A stretch of DNA of 64,000 nt from GCA-2715965 sp047608975 (lineage in GTDB: Bacteria > Verrucomicrobiota > Verrucomicrobiia > Limisphaerales > JAYPXF01), in contig JBLFYM010000008.1 of assembly GCA_047608975.1 (NCBI GenBank), positions 18,684-82,683 of the forward strand, in the 5' to 3' direction. The translations under genes and the position numbers were made by a program. Positions 25,417 to 35,355 of this stretch are shown piece after piece. The notes under the pieces were generated by a model that ran no database searches, was not told the DNA's origin, and saw only the letters and a program-made list of their open reading frames with translations. Positions within the stretch are counted from its first letter, which is position 1, and each line of letters opens with the position of its first letter.

Positions 25417-27564
25417 ATGACTTTCCTCAATGCAATTTTGCTCGGTGGGATAGCGGCGGTCGGGATACCGCTGATCATTCATCTGTTCAATCGGAGCAAA
25501 CCCAAAGTCATCGCCTGGGGAGCGATGCATCTGTTGAACCAGGCGGTTCAGACGAACAGTCGTCGACTGAGTATTGAGCAGCTGATTCTGCTGCTCATCC
25601 GCTGCTCGATTCCGGTTCTGCTCGCGCTGTGCATGGCGCGGCCGGTGTTCACCCAGTTTTCCAATCTCCTCGGCGTTTCGCAGTCCTCCCTGCTGATCGT
25701 TCTGGACGACAGCTATTCGATGGCAGCGGGAGCGGAAGGGCAGACAAGTTTCGACCAGGCGCGGGAAATGGCGTCGGAGTTGGTGGACGTGGCCGGACGG
25801 GGTTCTGACGTTACCGTGATGTTGGCCGGCGGGGTGCCGCGAGCGTTGCTACCGGCGCCGACCTTTGATTCGGTCCGGGTGAATCGTCTGCTCGCAACGA
25901 CCCGACCGGAACTTGGGGTTGGGGAGTGGCCGCTGGCGTTGCGTGGCGGATTGAGCGTGCTGGGCGAGATGACGCAACCGGTGCGTGATCTGATCTGGAT
26001 CAGCGATTTCCAAAAGGTGAATTTCGAGCGGAATCCCGTTCACGGCCTGAAAACCATCGCCGAACTTGCTGAAAAGGGTCCCGTCCAGCCGCAGCTCGTG
26101 ATGATTCCGGTCGGTGGAGCGACAACGGACAATGTGGCGGTGATCGGAATCGACTACTCGAAGCTCGTGATCGGGGTTGGACAGAAGCTCAAGATTCGCG
26201 CGGCGGTGAAGAACTTCGGGGAGCGGAATTGGCCGGAATTGCGGGTGTTTCTGCGGGTGGATGGGGAGGAACGCGGAGTCTCCCAGATTTCGTTGTCGCC
26301 GAACGAAGACCGGCAGGTGCTCTTTACACACACCTTTGCGAAGGCTGGGTCGCATGTGATCGAGGTGTTCGCTGAAGCCGATACGCTGGTATCGGACAAT
26401 TCCAGATTTGCCAGCATCGCGGTATGGGACCGCTTGCCGGTACTGCTCGTCAACGGAGAGTCTTCCAACCAGGTCCTGAAGAACGAGACGGACTATCTTG
26501 AACTTGCGCTGCGTCCCTTTGGCAGCACTGCCGGCGCGACGAACCTCATCAATACGAAGGTCGTTTCGCCGTTTCAACTTTCCGCGCCTACTTTGAGCGA
26601 CTATCGGATTGTGGTGCTCGCGAATGTGCCGCGTCTGGCCGCGGAGCAGTTGGCCGTGTTGACGGACTTTGTTCGGGCTGGAGGAGGGCTGCTGGTATTT
26701 CCGGGGAACCGGATTCAGTCTGGTTGGTACAATGCTAGCTTGGCCGGGATCGATGGTCTGCTCCCCTTGATCTATCGGGATCTGAAGGGACAACAGGCGG
26801 CGATTGGGACCAAAATCGCCCGCCAACAGTTCGCTCATCTGGCGTTGGATTTTTTCAACAACCCCGACAACGGAAGTCTTTCAGATGCCGCCATCCGCAT
26901 CTGGTATCAAACCGAACTCGCGCCCTCGTCCGAACTCTACAAGGGGAAGGTCCTTTCGCAGTTTCAGACGGGTGAACCGTTTCTTGCAGAAAAGAGTTTT
27001 GGTCAGGGAAAAGTGATCCAAAGCTCGATTCCCTGCGATGCGGATTGGAGCAATCTGCCCATGCGACCGTTTTATGTGCCGCTGATGCAACGACTGATCA
27101 TGTATCTGGCCAGCGATGTTCTCCCGCCCCGGAACGTGAAACCGGGACAGAAGCTCGTTTCGTTCTTCCCGGCTGGATTCGCGGGTCAATCGTTGAAACT
27201 GGAACTGCCCAATGGCGAACTCGAGTCCGTGATCGCCGAGGGAGTCGGGCGCCATAGTCTGATGGAATACGCGGATACCCTGCAGCCCGGGATCTATATT
27301 CTGCACCTGGATGCGATCGAGCGGATTCACTTCTGTGTGCAGCCGGATCCCGTTGAGTCGAATCTGGAACGCGTGTCCGATGATGGGCTGGAGAAGATTG
27401 CCGAGAACCTCAACGCGAGTGTCGTCCGTTCGCTCGCTGAGTTCCAGCAACTTGACCGGGATCGACGTTTTGGGCGTGAGGTGTGGAAGACCCTGCTCTG
27501 GTGTGTTTTGTTCCTTTTGTTTGGTGAACTCTTTTTCCAACAATGGCTGACCAGGGCGAGGTAA
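25417..27564 (+). CDS. BatA/VWA domain membrane protein
   Basis: A 715-residue membrane protein. An N-terminal BatA-type region (FLNAILLGGIAAVGIPLIIH, then a second hydrophobic helix at about 55-75) precedes a von Willebrand A domain whose MIDAS motif is DDSYS (97-101). A middle region has Ig-like strands (KLKIRAAVKNFGERNWPEL), a glutamine-amidotransferase-like segment follows (VVLANVPRLAAEQLAVLTDFVRAGGGLLVF), and a final transmembrane helix (WKTLLWCVLFLLFGELFFQ) anchors the C-terminus. Related genes often lie near a MoxR ATPase and DUF58 gene, which are absent here. Function is unknown beyond probable envelope protein assembly. Its end overlaps the next gene by 22 bases. Confidence 0.8.
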   Translation: MTFLNAILLGGIAAVGIPLIIHLFNRSKPKVIAWGAMHLLNQAVQTNSRRLSIEQLILLLIRCSIPVLLALCMARPVFTQFSNLLGVSQSSLLIVLDDSYSMAAGAEGQTSFDQAREMASELVDVAGRGSDVTVMLAGGVPRALLPAPTFDSVRVNRLLATTRPELGVGEWPLALRGGLSVLGEMTQPVRDLIWISDFQKVNFERNPVHGLKTIAELAEKGPVQPQLVMIPVGGATTDNVAVIGIDYSKLVIGVGQKLKIRAAVKNFGERNWPELRVFLRVDGEERGVSQISLSPNEDRQVLFTHTFAKAGSHVIEVFAEADTLVSDNSRFASIAVWDRLPVLLVNGESSNQVLKNETDYLELALRPFGSTAGATNLINTKVVSPFQLSAPTLSDYRIVVLANVPRLAAEQLAVLTDFVRAGGGLLVFPGNRIQSGWYNASLAGIDGLLPLIYRDLKGQQAAIGTKIARQQFAHLALDFFNNPDNGSLSDAAIRIWYQTELAPSSELYKGKVLSQFQTGEPFLAEKSFGQGKVIQSSIPCDADWSNLPMRPFYVPLMQRLIMYLASDVLPPRNVKPGQKLVSFFPAGFAGQSLKLELPNGELESVIAEGVGRHSLMEYADTLQPGIYILHLDAIERIHFCVQPDPVESNLERVSDDGLEKIAENLNASVVRSLAEFQQLDRDRRFGREVWKTLLWCVLFLLFGELFFQQWLTRAR

Positions 27565-30326
27565 CACAGCTGCTCTTCGTCGGTGAATGGACCTGGTGGA
27601 CCAGTGCCGGTCTGGGGCTGGCACTGGGGCTGGTCGCATGGCTGATCTACTTCAATGAACTCCGTCGGCGTAGCGGTCATCATCGCATCCTGCTGCCAAC
27701 CTTGCGCGCGGTGGCCATTTTCTGGGTTGTCATGATGCTCTCCGGTGCGGTTCACAACCGCCGGTGGAGCGTGGGGGACGTGGCCCGGGTAATGGTCTTC
27801 GTAGACGGCTCCGGCAGCATGCAGTTGAAGGATGACCGGATGCCGGACGAGCGGAAGATGCTCTCGGCAATGCAGTCTGGATTGTTGACGGAGAAACTCT
27901 TCGACGAGGATTTGGAAACAGCGCGCGCCCGCTTCGAGGGCGCCCGCGACACCGCGGCTCGGCTCCGGCCCGATACGGTGGGTCTGGAGTTTCATCAGGG
28001 CATCAAGACATACGCCGACGTGGTTGAAGAGGTGCTCGGATTGCTGAGGAAACTCGATAACTCCGTGTGGCGGGATGCTGCGACCCAGCGGACGAAATTT
28101 GAGTCTGAAGTGGTTGAACCCGCCCGATCTCTCGCCTCACGGGTGGTGGGCGGTGATCCCAAGATCATTCATCGGGAGTTGCAGACCGTGCTGAATGTGG
28201 CGGCGCGTTGGGGGGAGGTGTTGGACGCAGCCTGGCAACAGCATGTGGGCAACGAGGTCGGACGTTCCGGGGAGGCGCTCCGACAAGCCCGGGCTGCCTT
28301 CGACGGACAGTCCCGCTGGGAGCGAATCGAGCGCTATCTGCTGAAGGAGGAGAACGGAATTCTGGGACAGCTCGCGGATCGGCATCGCGTGGAACTGGTG
28401 CTGGTGGATGGGGCTCAAAGTTATTCCGTCTGGAACGGTAATCCGGAGACCGCGCGCGAGCACCGGGCGATTCCTGTCAGCCTGGCCCACGTGCCAACCA
28501 ACATGATGACGGATCTCTCATCAGCGATACGCGAGCGAACTGCCGGCGTGGATGATGCCGAGCGCGTCGCGGTTGTGGTGTTGACCGATGGTCATCACAA
28601 CCAGGGTGAGTCGCCGGTGGGGATGGCCCGCATGTTTGGCCAACGGGGGGTGCCGATCTACGCCATCGGAGTCGGTCCCAAAGAACGGCCCGCAGATCTT
28701 GCCATCCTGGAGGTCGAGTCAGCTGAGAGTATTACCAGACTCGGAAGGGTGAGCGGTGAGATTGTGATCAAGGACGACATGGAAGCCGGTTCCGCTTTCC
28801 CGTTACGCATTCAATACGCCGGTCGGCAATTGTGGCTCACGAATCTGCAGACACGTGGGGAAGGGATTCGGAACATTCCTTTCGATTTTTCGGTGAAATC
28901 GTTGGCGAGCCAGTTGACCGGGGTGGGGGGAGCCCAAGAGTATGCCAGCGTCCCGCTCAAGCTCGATGTCTTCGCAGGGCTCCTTCCTGGCGATCTTGAC
29001 GAGACGAACAACACTTCGGCATTTCACGTTTCCGTGAGTTCACGGACCCCGCGAGTGCTGCTCATCGACGGGCGACCGCGCTGGGAATTCCGCTATATCC
29101 GCAATCTGTTCGATCGCGATGATCAATGGGATGTGAAAGCGCTGAAGGCGGGCGAGGGAGGAAGTTATCGTCCCTGGGTTCGTGGCGATGGCCCCGGACA
29201 GTTTCCTGCAAACAAGGATCAACTCGACAAGTTCGACCTGATTATCTTCGGCGATCTGCCGGTAAATACATTTCTTCATCAGGAACTGCCGTGGTTAGTG
29301 GACTATGTGAAGAATCGCGCCGGTGGCCTGGTCTTTATTGATGGCCAACGCGAGGGCTTGGCCCCGTTTACCACGACGCCACTCTCGGTACTGCTCCCGG
29401 TCAACTGGACGGCGGGGCTTCCCATGATGGAGGTGTTGCCGATGAGTTTTGATTTGAAGGACACCGGCGCAATGCGGACACCGCTGCGATTCTCAGGCGA
29501 TTTCAGCGTGAGCCGCTCGCTCTGGAACTCGTTTCCAGGTCCACATTGGGCACAGAAAATCCAAGCCAAGCCCGGTGCTGAAGTGTTGGCCACATTGAAG
29601 CAGGGGGAGACTGAATCGCCGGCGATCGTGTTCCATCGGGTGGGGGCCGGGAAGGTGCTCTATCTTGCCTTCGATGAAACCTGGCGCTGGCGATACAACG
29701 TCGGCGATCGCTATCACGCCCAGTTTTGGAATCAGGTGGCGGATTGGATCATGGAGCCGCCGTTCCAGGTGCAGGACAGTTTCGTGGCCGTCGATTCGGG
29801 TAAGTTGAAATACGAAAGTGGAGCGAAAGCAAAACTCCGGGTGCGCCTTCGCGATGAGGCGCTGAAACGGGCTCCTGACGTGCAGAAGGTGGAGGTTGAA
29901 CTTTATCGCGATGGGCAGCGGATTTCGACCGTTGAACTGTCCCGCGATGCCGGTGGGGGTGGAATCTTCAGGGGCACCTCCTCCCCGCTTCCCGACGGAA
30001 AATACGAGACGCGCGTCAAGATTGAGCGGATTCCGGATGGCTTGATTCAGGCCAGAACCGGATTTCTGGTCGGGCCTGAATCACGGACGGAACTCTCGCA
30101 ACTGCACTGTAATGTGGAGCTGCTTCGTCAGCTTTCTGAGGAGTCCGGCGGGAAATATCTTCCGGAGGAGGAGATGGGCAGAATGGTCGAGTTGCTGGAT
30201 TCACTCAGTCGTGGTCGCGTGCTTGAGGAGCAGACGCCGCTGTGGAACAGTTACTGGTGGTTCCTGCCGGTGATCATCCTGCTCGCCCTGGAGTGGGCCA
30301 TTCGGAAGCGCGTTGGACTGATCTGA
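27543..30326 (+). CDS. Large VWA-domain membrane protein, partner of the BatA-like protein
   Basis: A 927-residue protein with two N-terminal transmembrane helices (about 18-38 and 52-72) and a VWA domain with the MIDAS motif DGSGS (88-92). The VWA fold is interrupted by a helical insert (about 110-270) before it resumes with VVVLTDGHHNQGESPVG and VPIYAIGVGP. A second alpha/beta domain (VLLIDGRPRWEFRYIRNLFDR, then FDLIIFGDLPVN) resembles the amidotransferase-like part of the upstream protein. It ends with a transmembrane helix (YWWFLPVIILLALEWAI). The 22-base overlap with the BatA-like gene indicates coupled translation and a likely complex. Biological role unknown. Confidence 0.8.
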   Translation: MADQGEVTQLLFVGEWTWWTSAGLGLALGLVAWLIYFNELRRRSGHHRILLPTLRAVAIFWVVMMLSGAVHNRRWSVGDVARVMVFVDGSGSMQLKDDRMPDERKMLSAMQSGLLTEKLFDEDLETARARFEGARDTAARLRPDTVGLEFHQGIKTYADVVEEVLGLLRKLDNSVWRDAATQRTKFESEVVEPARSLASRVVGGDPKIIHRELQTVLNVAARWGEVLDAAWQQHVGNEVGRSGEALRQARAAFDGQSRWERIERYLLKEENGILGQLADRHRVELVLVDGAQSYSVWNGNPETAREHRAIPVSLAHVPTNMMTDLSSAIRERTAGVDDAERVAVVVLTDGHHNQGESPVGMARMFGQRGVPIYAIGVGPKERPADLAILEVESAESITRLGRVSGEIVIKDDMEAGSAFPLRIQYAGRQLWLTNLQTRGEGIRNIPFDFSVKSLASQLTGVGGAQEYASVPLKLDVFAGLLPGDLDETNNTSAFHVSVSSRTPRVLLIDGRPRWEFRYIRNLFDRDDQWDVKALKAGEGGSYRPWVRGDGPGQFPANKDQLDKFDLIIFGDLPVNTFLHQELPWLVDYVKNRAGGLVFIDGQREGLAPFTTTPLSVLLPVNWTAGLPMMEVLPMSFDLKDTGAMRTPLRFSGDFSVSRSLWNSFPGPHWAQKIQAKPGAEVLATLKQGETESPAIVFHRVGAGKVLYLAFDETWRWRYNVGDRYHAQFWNQVADWIMEPPFQVQDSFVAVDSGKLKYESGAKAKLRVRLRDEALKRAPDVQKVEVELYRDGQRISTVELSRDAGGGGIFRGTSSPLPDGKYETRVKIERIPDGLIQARTGFLVGPESRTELSQLHCNVELLRQLSEESGGKYLPEEEMGRMVELLDSLSRGRVLEEQTPLWNSYWWFLPVIILLALEWAIRKRVGLI

Positions 30327-30460
30327 ACCTTTGTGGATTCTCGCCCACCGTGTTTTTGCCTGATTCGGAAACTGCGCCCCGGTGCAAAGGTCGGGCTTCC
30401 CGATTCGCAAATCTCCTTGGTCCCACCCGGGTTCTGTCATAAGTTCCCGCTCCTTTGGAA

Positions 30461-31822
30461 ATGCCGAGTGTATTTATCAAAACCTACGGATGTCAGATGA
30501 ACGAGCGCGACAGCGAAGCGGTCTCGGCGCAGCTGGTTGCCAAGGGATATTCTCTGGCCGGTTCGGAGGATCTGGCGGATGTCGTGTTGCTGAACACCTG
30601 TAGTGTCCGGGACATGGCGGAGCAGAAGGCCCTGAACAAGATGGGGGCTTTGGTCGGGAACGCCCGCAAGCGCAAGACGAACCAGAAACTCGGGTTCATG
30701 GGCTGCATGGCCCAGAGCCGGGGCAAGGAATTGCTCGATCGACTGCCGGATGTGGATCTGGTGTTGGGGACCCAAAAATTTCATCGCGCCGGCGAATACA
30801 TCGATGCGCTGCTCGCCGGCACGCAGAAACAGATTGTCGATATCGAGGAAGAGCAGGGGAGCGAAGCGACCATTCGAGAGCACATCAGCGAGGGGCAATC
30901 CGAGCGGAAGGCGATTTCGGCATTCGTCAGCATTATGCAGGGCTGCAACCAGTATTGCACCTTCTGCATCGTGCCTTACACCCGGGGCAAGGAACGCAGC
31001 CGCACCATCGAGGATATCGTCGATGAGTGTCGGGAACTGGTATCCGAGGGGGTGAAGGAAGTGACTTTGTTGGGGCAGATTGTGACCAGTTTCGGAAAAC
31101 GCGAGATTGGGGCGAAGGATGGCAAATCTGCGTTTGTGCAATTGATCGAGGCGGTTCACGAGATCGACGGGCTGGATCGGATCCGGTTTACCTCTCCGCA
31201 TCCGAAGGGCTATGGCGATGATCTGATCGAAGCCTTTGGGAGCTTGCCCAAGCTCGTGGAGAGCGCCCATCTGCCAGTTCAGAGCGGCAGCAATCGCATG
31301 CTCAAATTGATGCATCGCGGCTACACCCGGGAACGGTTTGTGGAGATCATCACCAAGCTTCGTCAGGTGAAGCCCGGGATGGGAATCGGAACGGATATCA
31401 TCGTGGGCTTCCCCGGTGAGACGGAGGAAGACTTCGAGGAAACCCTGAGTCTCTGTCGGGAGGTGAAGTTCCTGAACGCTTTCATTTTCAAATACTCGCA
31501 GCGGAAGGATACGCCCGCGGTGAGAATGCCGGATCAGTTGCCTGAGGCGCTGATCGAAGACCGGCACGCCCGTCTGCTGGCGGCCGTGGATGAAATCCGC
31601 AGCGATATGTTTCAGCGGGACGTTGGCACCGAGATGGAGATTCTCGTGGAAGGTCCCAGCAAGACGAACGCAGAGCGTCTCCAAGGCCGGACCCGTTGCA
31701 ATAAGATAGTGATCTTCGACGGAGCTCCCCGTCACATTGGGGGCTTGGTCACAATGCGAATCACGCAGGCCAGCGCCAACACTCTTTACGGCGATCCTGC
31801 GATCGTAAATCTGGACGAATGA
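30461..31822 (+). CDS. miaB: tRNA-2-methylthio-N6-dimethylallyladenosine synthase MiaB
   Basis: MiaB is a radical-SAM methylthiotransferase that adds the methylthio group to i6A37 of tRNAs. The 453-residue protein has all six cluster cysteines: the N-terminal domain has TYGCQMNERDS, LNTCSVRD and MGCMAQ, and the radical SAM site is MQGCNQYCTFCIVPYTRG (CxxxCxxC). Then come ITSFGKRE-like and GTDIIVGFPGETEEDF segments and a C-terminal TRAM domain (about 380-450). A TTG at 30455 is in frame but the ATG at 30461 gives the family start MPSVFIKTYGCQ. Its end overlaps the next gene by four bases (ATGA). Confidence 0.95.
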   Translation: MPSVFIKTYGCQMNERDSEAVSAQLVAKGYSLAGSEDLADVVLLNTCSVRDMAEQKALNKMGALVGNARKRKTNQKLGFMGCMAQSRGKELLDRLPDVDLVLGTQKFHRAGEYIDALLAGTQKQIVDIEEEQGSEATIREHISEGQSERKAISAFVSIMQGCNQYCTFCIVPYTRGKERSRTIEDIVDECRELVSEGVKEVTLLGQIVTSFGKREIGAKDGKSAFVQLIEAVHEIDGLDRIRFTSPHPKGYGDDLIEAFGSLPKLVESAHLPVQSGSNRMLKLMHRGYTRERFVEIITKLRQVKPGMGIGTDIIVGFPGETEEDFEETLSLCREVKFLNAFIFKYSQRKDTPAVRMPDQLPEALIEDRHARLLAAVDEIRSDMFQRDVGTEMEILVEGPSKTNAERLQGRTRCNKIVIFDGAPRHIGGLVTMRITQASANTLYGDPAIVNLDE

Positions 31823-32364
31823 ATTTTGCCAACATCTGCATCGCTTTGGGACTGGGGTATGGCTTGCCGCAGCTCTACGCAATTATCAACCCCGAGGCAT
31901 ACAAGGCGTCGCTGAAGAAACTTCCGCGATCGATTGAGGTCGGGTGGCTGCTGACGCTGATCTCGACAGCGTGGTTTCTCTACAACGTGCATCTCGAGGA
32001 GATTTCTGATTTTGCTCCCTACAAGAAATTCATGCTGGCGGGGTTTGGTGCGTTGGGAATCTGCGCGTGTATTTTTCTTCGGGACTTCCTCGCAATCCGG
32101 GGTTTCGCGTTGTTCATCCTGCTCTTGGCCAAACTGGTTTGTGACACCGGGCGGTGGGTGGAAACCCCGTTGCGTCTGCTGGTGATCACCTGGGCTTACG
32201 TCTGGATCTGCGCCGGTATCTGGTGGACGGTGTCGCCTTGGCGCGGGCGCGATTGGGTAGACTGGAATATCGCGGATGACGGTCGTCTCAAGCTTCTGAG
32301 TGTGGCGCGCCTGGTTTTTGCGTTGGTGCTGATCGCCCTGGGCGCAACGGTCTTCCGCGGATAG
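31819..32364 (+). CDS. Hypothetical five-helix membrane protein
   Basis: A 181-residue protein with about five hydrophobic helices: IALGLGYGLPQLYAII, VGWLLTLISTAWFLYNV, FMLAGFGALGICACIFL, GFALFILLLAKLV with LLVITWAYVWICAGIWW, and LLSVARLVFALVLIALGATV. I recognise no family. Its start overlaps the miaB stop, so it is translated from the same message. This could reflect only compact packing, since tRNA modification does not suggest a membrane partner. Confidence 0.7.
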   Translation: MNFANICIALGLGYGLPQLYAIINPEAYKASLKKLPRSIEVGWLLTLISTAWFLYNVHLEEISDFAPYKKFMLAGFGALGICACIFLRDFLAIRGFALFILLLAKLVCDTGRWVETPLRLLVITWAYVWICAGIWWTVSPWRGRDWVDWNIADDGRLKLLSVARLVFALVLIALGATVFRG

Positions 32365-32439
32365 ATCCAACCCCATCGAAACGCTACGATCGGTAAGTTT
32401 TGGCGTGCCAAATCTCCGCCTGCCCGTTCAAATTTCGCC

Positions 32440-33369
32440 GTGAGCGAACCACAGGGAAAATTTTTGGTCATTCGGGGCGGAGCGATTGGTGATTTCGTCC
32501 TCACCCTGCCCGTGTTCGCAGCGATCAAGCAGATGTTCCCGGAATCCCATGTCGAGGTGCTGGGATATCCCAACGTGACGCAACTGGCTGTTGATGGCGG
32601 CGCGGCGGATGCAGCGCGAAGCATCGAGGCACGCGTGTTGGCCAGTTACTTTATTGGGAAAGGAGAGCCGGATCCGTCGCTCAAGGATTACTTTGCCAGC
32701 TTTGATATCGTCATCTCCTACCTCTACGACCCCGATTGTTTCTTTCGTTCGAACGTAATGGGCTGCGGGGAGATCCAATTCATACAAGGGCCGCACCGTC
32801 CTGATGAGGATGAATCGCTGCATGCCACTGACGCGCTGCTGAAGCCCTTGGAACAGTTGGCGATCTTTGGGGCGGATTCGGTGCCTCGTTTGCAACTGCC
32901 GACGGATACGGGTGAACTGATGAAGCAGCCTCAGTTGGCGGTTCACCCGGGAAGTGGTAGCGAGCAGAAGAATTGGCCGATCGAGAGATGGACAGAGTTG
33001 CTCAGGCGGCTGGATGAGACCTCGATCGGACCGATTCTGATCATCGGAGGCGAGGCTGACTCAGTGCGGATGAAGCATTTGAGATCCGTGCTGGACAGTT
33101 CCCGGTTTATTTTTCTGGAGCATCGACCACTGACAGAAGTCGCCCGCCATCTGAAGGAATGTCGGGCGTTCGTCGGTCACGATTCTGGGATTGGGCATCT
33201 TGCTGCTGCGGTTGGAGTTCCGGGGATCAGTCTCTGGGGGGAGACCAATGAAACGGTCTGGCGCCCCAAGAGTGAATCGTTCGAAATCGTCAAATCTCCC
33301 GCGGGTCTCTCCGCACTCACCGTTGACGAAGTCTTGTCGTCCGTCAGTGCGCTTCTGGCGCGGGACTGA
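32440..33369 (+). CDS. Glycosyltransferase family 9 (heptosyltransferase-like)
   Basis: A 309-residue cytoplasmic GT-B enzyme starting with GTG. The N-terminal domain opens with FLVIRGGAIGDFVLTLPVF, the acceptor-site signature of the ADP-heptose:LPS heptosyltransferases. The C-terminal donor domain has LAVHPGSGSEQKNWP and the nucleotide-sugar motif GHDSGIGHLAAAVGVPGISLWG. Such enzymes add heptose or related sugars to the LPS core, in line with a Gram-negative envelope. The acceptor is unknown because no other LPS genes are adjacent. It is convergent with the aminotransferase gene, 12 bases apart. Confidence 0.88.
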   Translation: MSEPQGKFLVIRGGAIGDFVLTLPVFAAIKQMFPESHVEVLGYPNVTQLAVDGGAADAARSIEARVLASYFIGKGEPDPSLKDYFASFDIVISYLYDPDCFFRSNVMGCGEIQFIQGPHRPDEDESLHATDALLKPLEQLAIFGADSVPRLQLPTDTGELMKQPQLAVHPGSGSEQKNWPIERWTELLRRLDETSIGPILIIGGEADSVRMKHLRSVLDSSRFIFLEHRPLTEVARHLKECRAFVGHDSGIGHLAAAVGVPGISLWGETNETVWRPKSESFEIVKSPAGLSALTVDEVLSSVSALLARD

Positions 33370-33381
33370 TCGTTCTGTTTT

Positions 33382-34530
33382 TCAGAGCAGTTCGAAGAGC
33401 CGATTGAGTTCCTCGTCCGTGTTGTAGAAATGCGGGCTGATGCGTAAGTATGATTTTTGGGTCCGGTCTTTGCGAAGGGAGACGGTGATATTCTTCGCTG
33501 CCAAGATCTTCTGGATTTCACCGAGATTGGTGCGTTCCCGGTGGAACGAGAGCATGCCTCCACAATTGGCATCATCGGAATCAGCGCCGACCACCGTCCA
33601 GCCTTTCGCGAGCAGGTTGTCTCGGGCGAACGCGCGTTTGCGGAGGAGTTCGTTTTGGATATTCTCGATACCCGCCTCCAGCAGCAGATCGAGGGCGGCC
33701 TTCATACCGACGATGCCAATCAGATTGTGGGTGCCGGCTTCGTAGCGGCGGGCGTCCTGCTTCAGTTCAATGTCGGGCCGGGTGATGAAGTCTGGGCACT
33801 CGACATTGTGCCAGCCAAAGGTGGTCGGCTTCATCCGGTCCTGGACTTCCTTTCGCACGTACATGATTCCGGCCGAGCAGGGCCCCAGCATCCACTTGTG
33901 CGAATCGGCAGCCAGGAAATCGACATGTTCCACGCTCGTCGGCATTGCTCCAACTGTCTGGATGGCGTCCACACAAAACAGGACCCCGCGTTTTCGAAGT
34001 TCGCTCCCGATCGTTTCGAGATCGATCCGCCAACCCGAGATGAAATGGCAGGACGCCAGCGCAACGAGTCGTGTCCGTTCATCAACTATGCTGAAAACGT
34101 CATCGGGCTCGATACGTCCGAGTGATTCGGTCTGCACGTATCTGATTTCGACGCCTATTTCCTGAAGTGCCAACCACGGGTAGACGTTCGATGGATAGTC
34201 GTCCTGATAACAGATGACGTTGTCGCCTGGTTGGAAATCCAGGCCCGCAGCAATGAAACTCAATGCGAGCGAGGTTGGCCCGACCAGGGCGATTTCTCGC
34301 AAATCGGCTCCCAACATACGTGCTGCTTGTTCTCGGGTTTGATAAAGGGTCTGCCCAACGAAGGATTCCTGATCTTCCCTGGTCCCGCCGAACGCACAAT
34401 CTGCCATTGCCTGGGCCACGCGGTGGGGCAGAGCACAAACTGCGGCGTGGCCGAGGAATACACGGGTTTGGGAGACCGGGAATTCCTGCTGTCGCCGGCG
34501 CTCGTCCGTGAGCACGTCATCGATCGTCAT
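33382..34530 (-). CDS. Class V aminotransferase (PLP-dependent)
   Basis: A 382-residue fold-type I PLP enzyme of the cysteine desulfurase/kynureninase/isopenicillin N epimerase group. The pyridoxal lysine is Lys212 in AADSHKWMLGP, preceded by CVDAIQTVGAMP with the cofactor-binding aspartate. ALVGPTSLALSFIAAGL is the phosphate-binding region. I start it at the ATG at 34530 (MTIDDVLTDERRR) instead of the upstream ATG at 34566, whose extra residues are not family-like. The substrate cannot be read from sequence. It faces away from a truncated ATPase gene, which it may have displaced. Confidence 0.85.
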   Translation of the reverse strand: MTIDDVLTDERRRQQEFPVSQTRVFLGHAAVCALPHRVAQAMADCAFGGTREDQESFVGQTLYQTREQAARMLGADLREIALVGPTSLALSFIAAGLDFQPGDNVICYQDDYPSNVYPWLALQEIGVEIRYVQTESLGRIEPDDVFSIVDERTRLVALASCHFISGWRIDLETIGSELRKRGVLFCVDAIQTVGAMPTSVEHVDFLAADSHKWMLGPCSAGIMYVRKEVQDRMKPTTFGWHNVECPDFITRPDIELKQDARRYEAGTHNLIGIVGMKAALDLLLEAGIENIQNELLRKRAFARDNLLAKGWTVVGADSDDANCGGMLSFHRERTNLGEIQKILAAKNITVSLRKDRTQKSYLRISPHFYNTDEELNRLFELL

Positions 34531-34574
34531 GCGCAGAGCGTAGCGACTTTTTTCCTCGCGGCACAAGGTTCGGC

Positions 34575-35192
34575 GTGTTGATGCGGGATGGGACAGCCCT
34601 TGTCCGGAGGGTGGCAGATTTGGAACTGGCTCCGGAGGTGTTCGCGCTTCGGGGAATGATTCGCGGCTGGCGGTTCTACGATCAGTTTCGCACCGATGCC
34701 GATGCCGCCGCCATCCAGACCATTATGGAATCCGGCGATTCGGCTGCCTTCGCGCGCCTGGTTTCCGAGGCTTTTCCTGGTGCCCATGTCGATATTGCCT
34801 CCGATCGAAGTGGGCATTTCATGCTTCAGGTCCATCAACCGGGTCTGTTGCGTCCACTCACCGCGCCGGAGCTTTCCGATGGAACGCTGCGCTATCTTCT
34901 CTGGTGCGCCGCGTTGCTGACCCCTAGTCCACCCGATCTCATGATTCTCAACGAGCCGGAGAACAGCCTTCATGCTGATCTCATTGCGCCGCTGGCGAGG
35001 TTGATTGAGCAGGCCGCTGTGGCTACACAGGTGTGGGTGATCACGCACAGTTCGGCGCTGGTGAATCAACTGAAGCAGCGAACCGGCTGTTACCATGTCC
35101 GCTTGGAGAAGGTTTTGGGACAGACTGAAATAGGGGGCCTCAGCAGCAATGTTCTTGAGCGAACCCCCTGGCGTTGGCCCGACAACCTCTGA
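34575..35192 (+). pseudogene. 5'-truncated AAA family ATPase
   Basis: The 205-residue frame is the C-terminal half of an ABC/RecF-like AAA ATPase of the AAA_21 type. It contains the family's FALRGMIRGWRFYDQFR region, the signature-like LTAPELSDGTLRYLLWCAAL, Walker B PPDLMILNEPENSLH and the switch WVITHSSALVNQL. There is no Walker A (GxxxxGKS/T) anywhere in it, and members normally run 350-400 residues with Walker A near the N-terminus. The frame stays open a little upstream but runs straight into the start region of the divergent aminotransferase gene. I read it as a remnant left by a rearrangement. A functional short protein is less likely. Confidence 0.6.
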
Positions 35193-35355
35193 TGAGGATG
35201 ATCGTTGTCGGGCAGATCGGATGCTCAAGTGAGCCAGGCAGAGAATCGTGAGGTATTGGACAAATGATCTTTCCCTAGTCGCTATTCATCTGCGACCGTC
35301 CCCCCAGTCCTTGGTAGGAAATCGATACTTACGAGGGGAAATCACCAAACATCGC

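Noticed and set aside
30437..31882. 481-residue minus-strand ORF opposite miaB
   Set aside because: Shadow of miaB, which has all six cluster cysteines.
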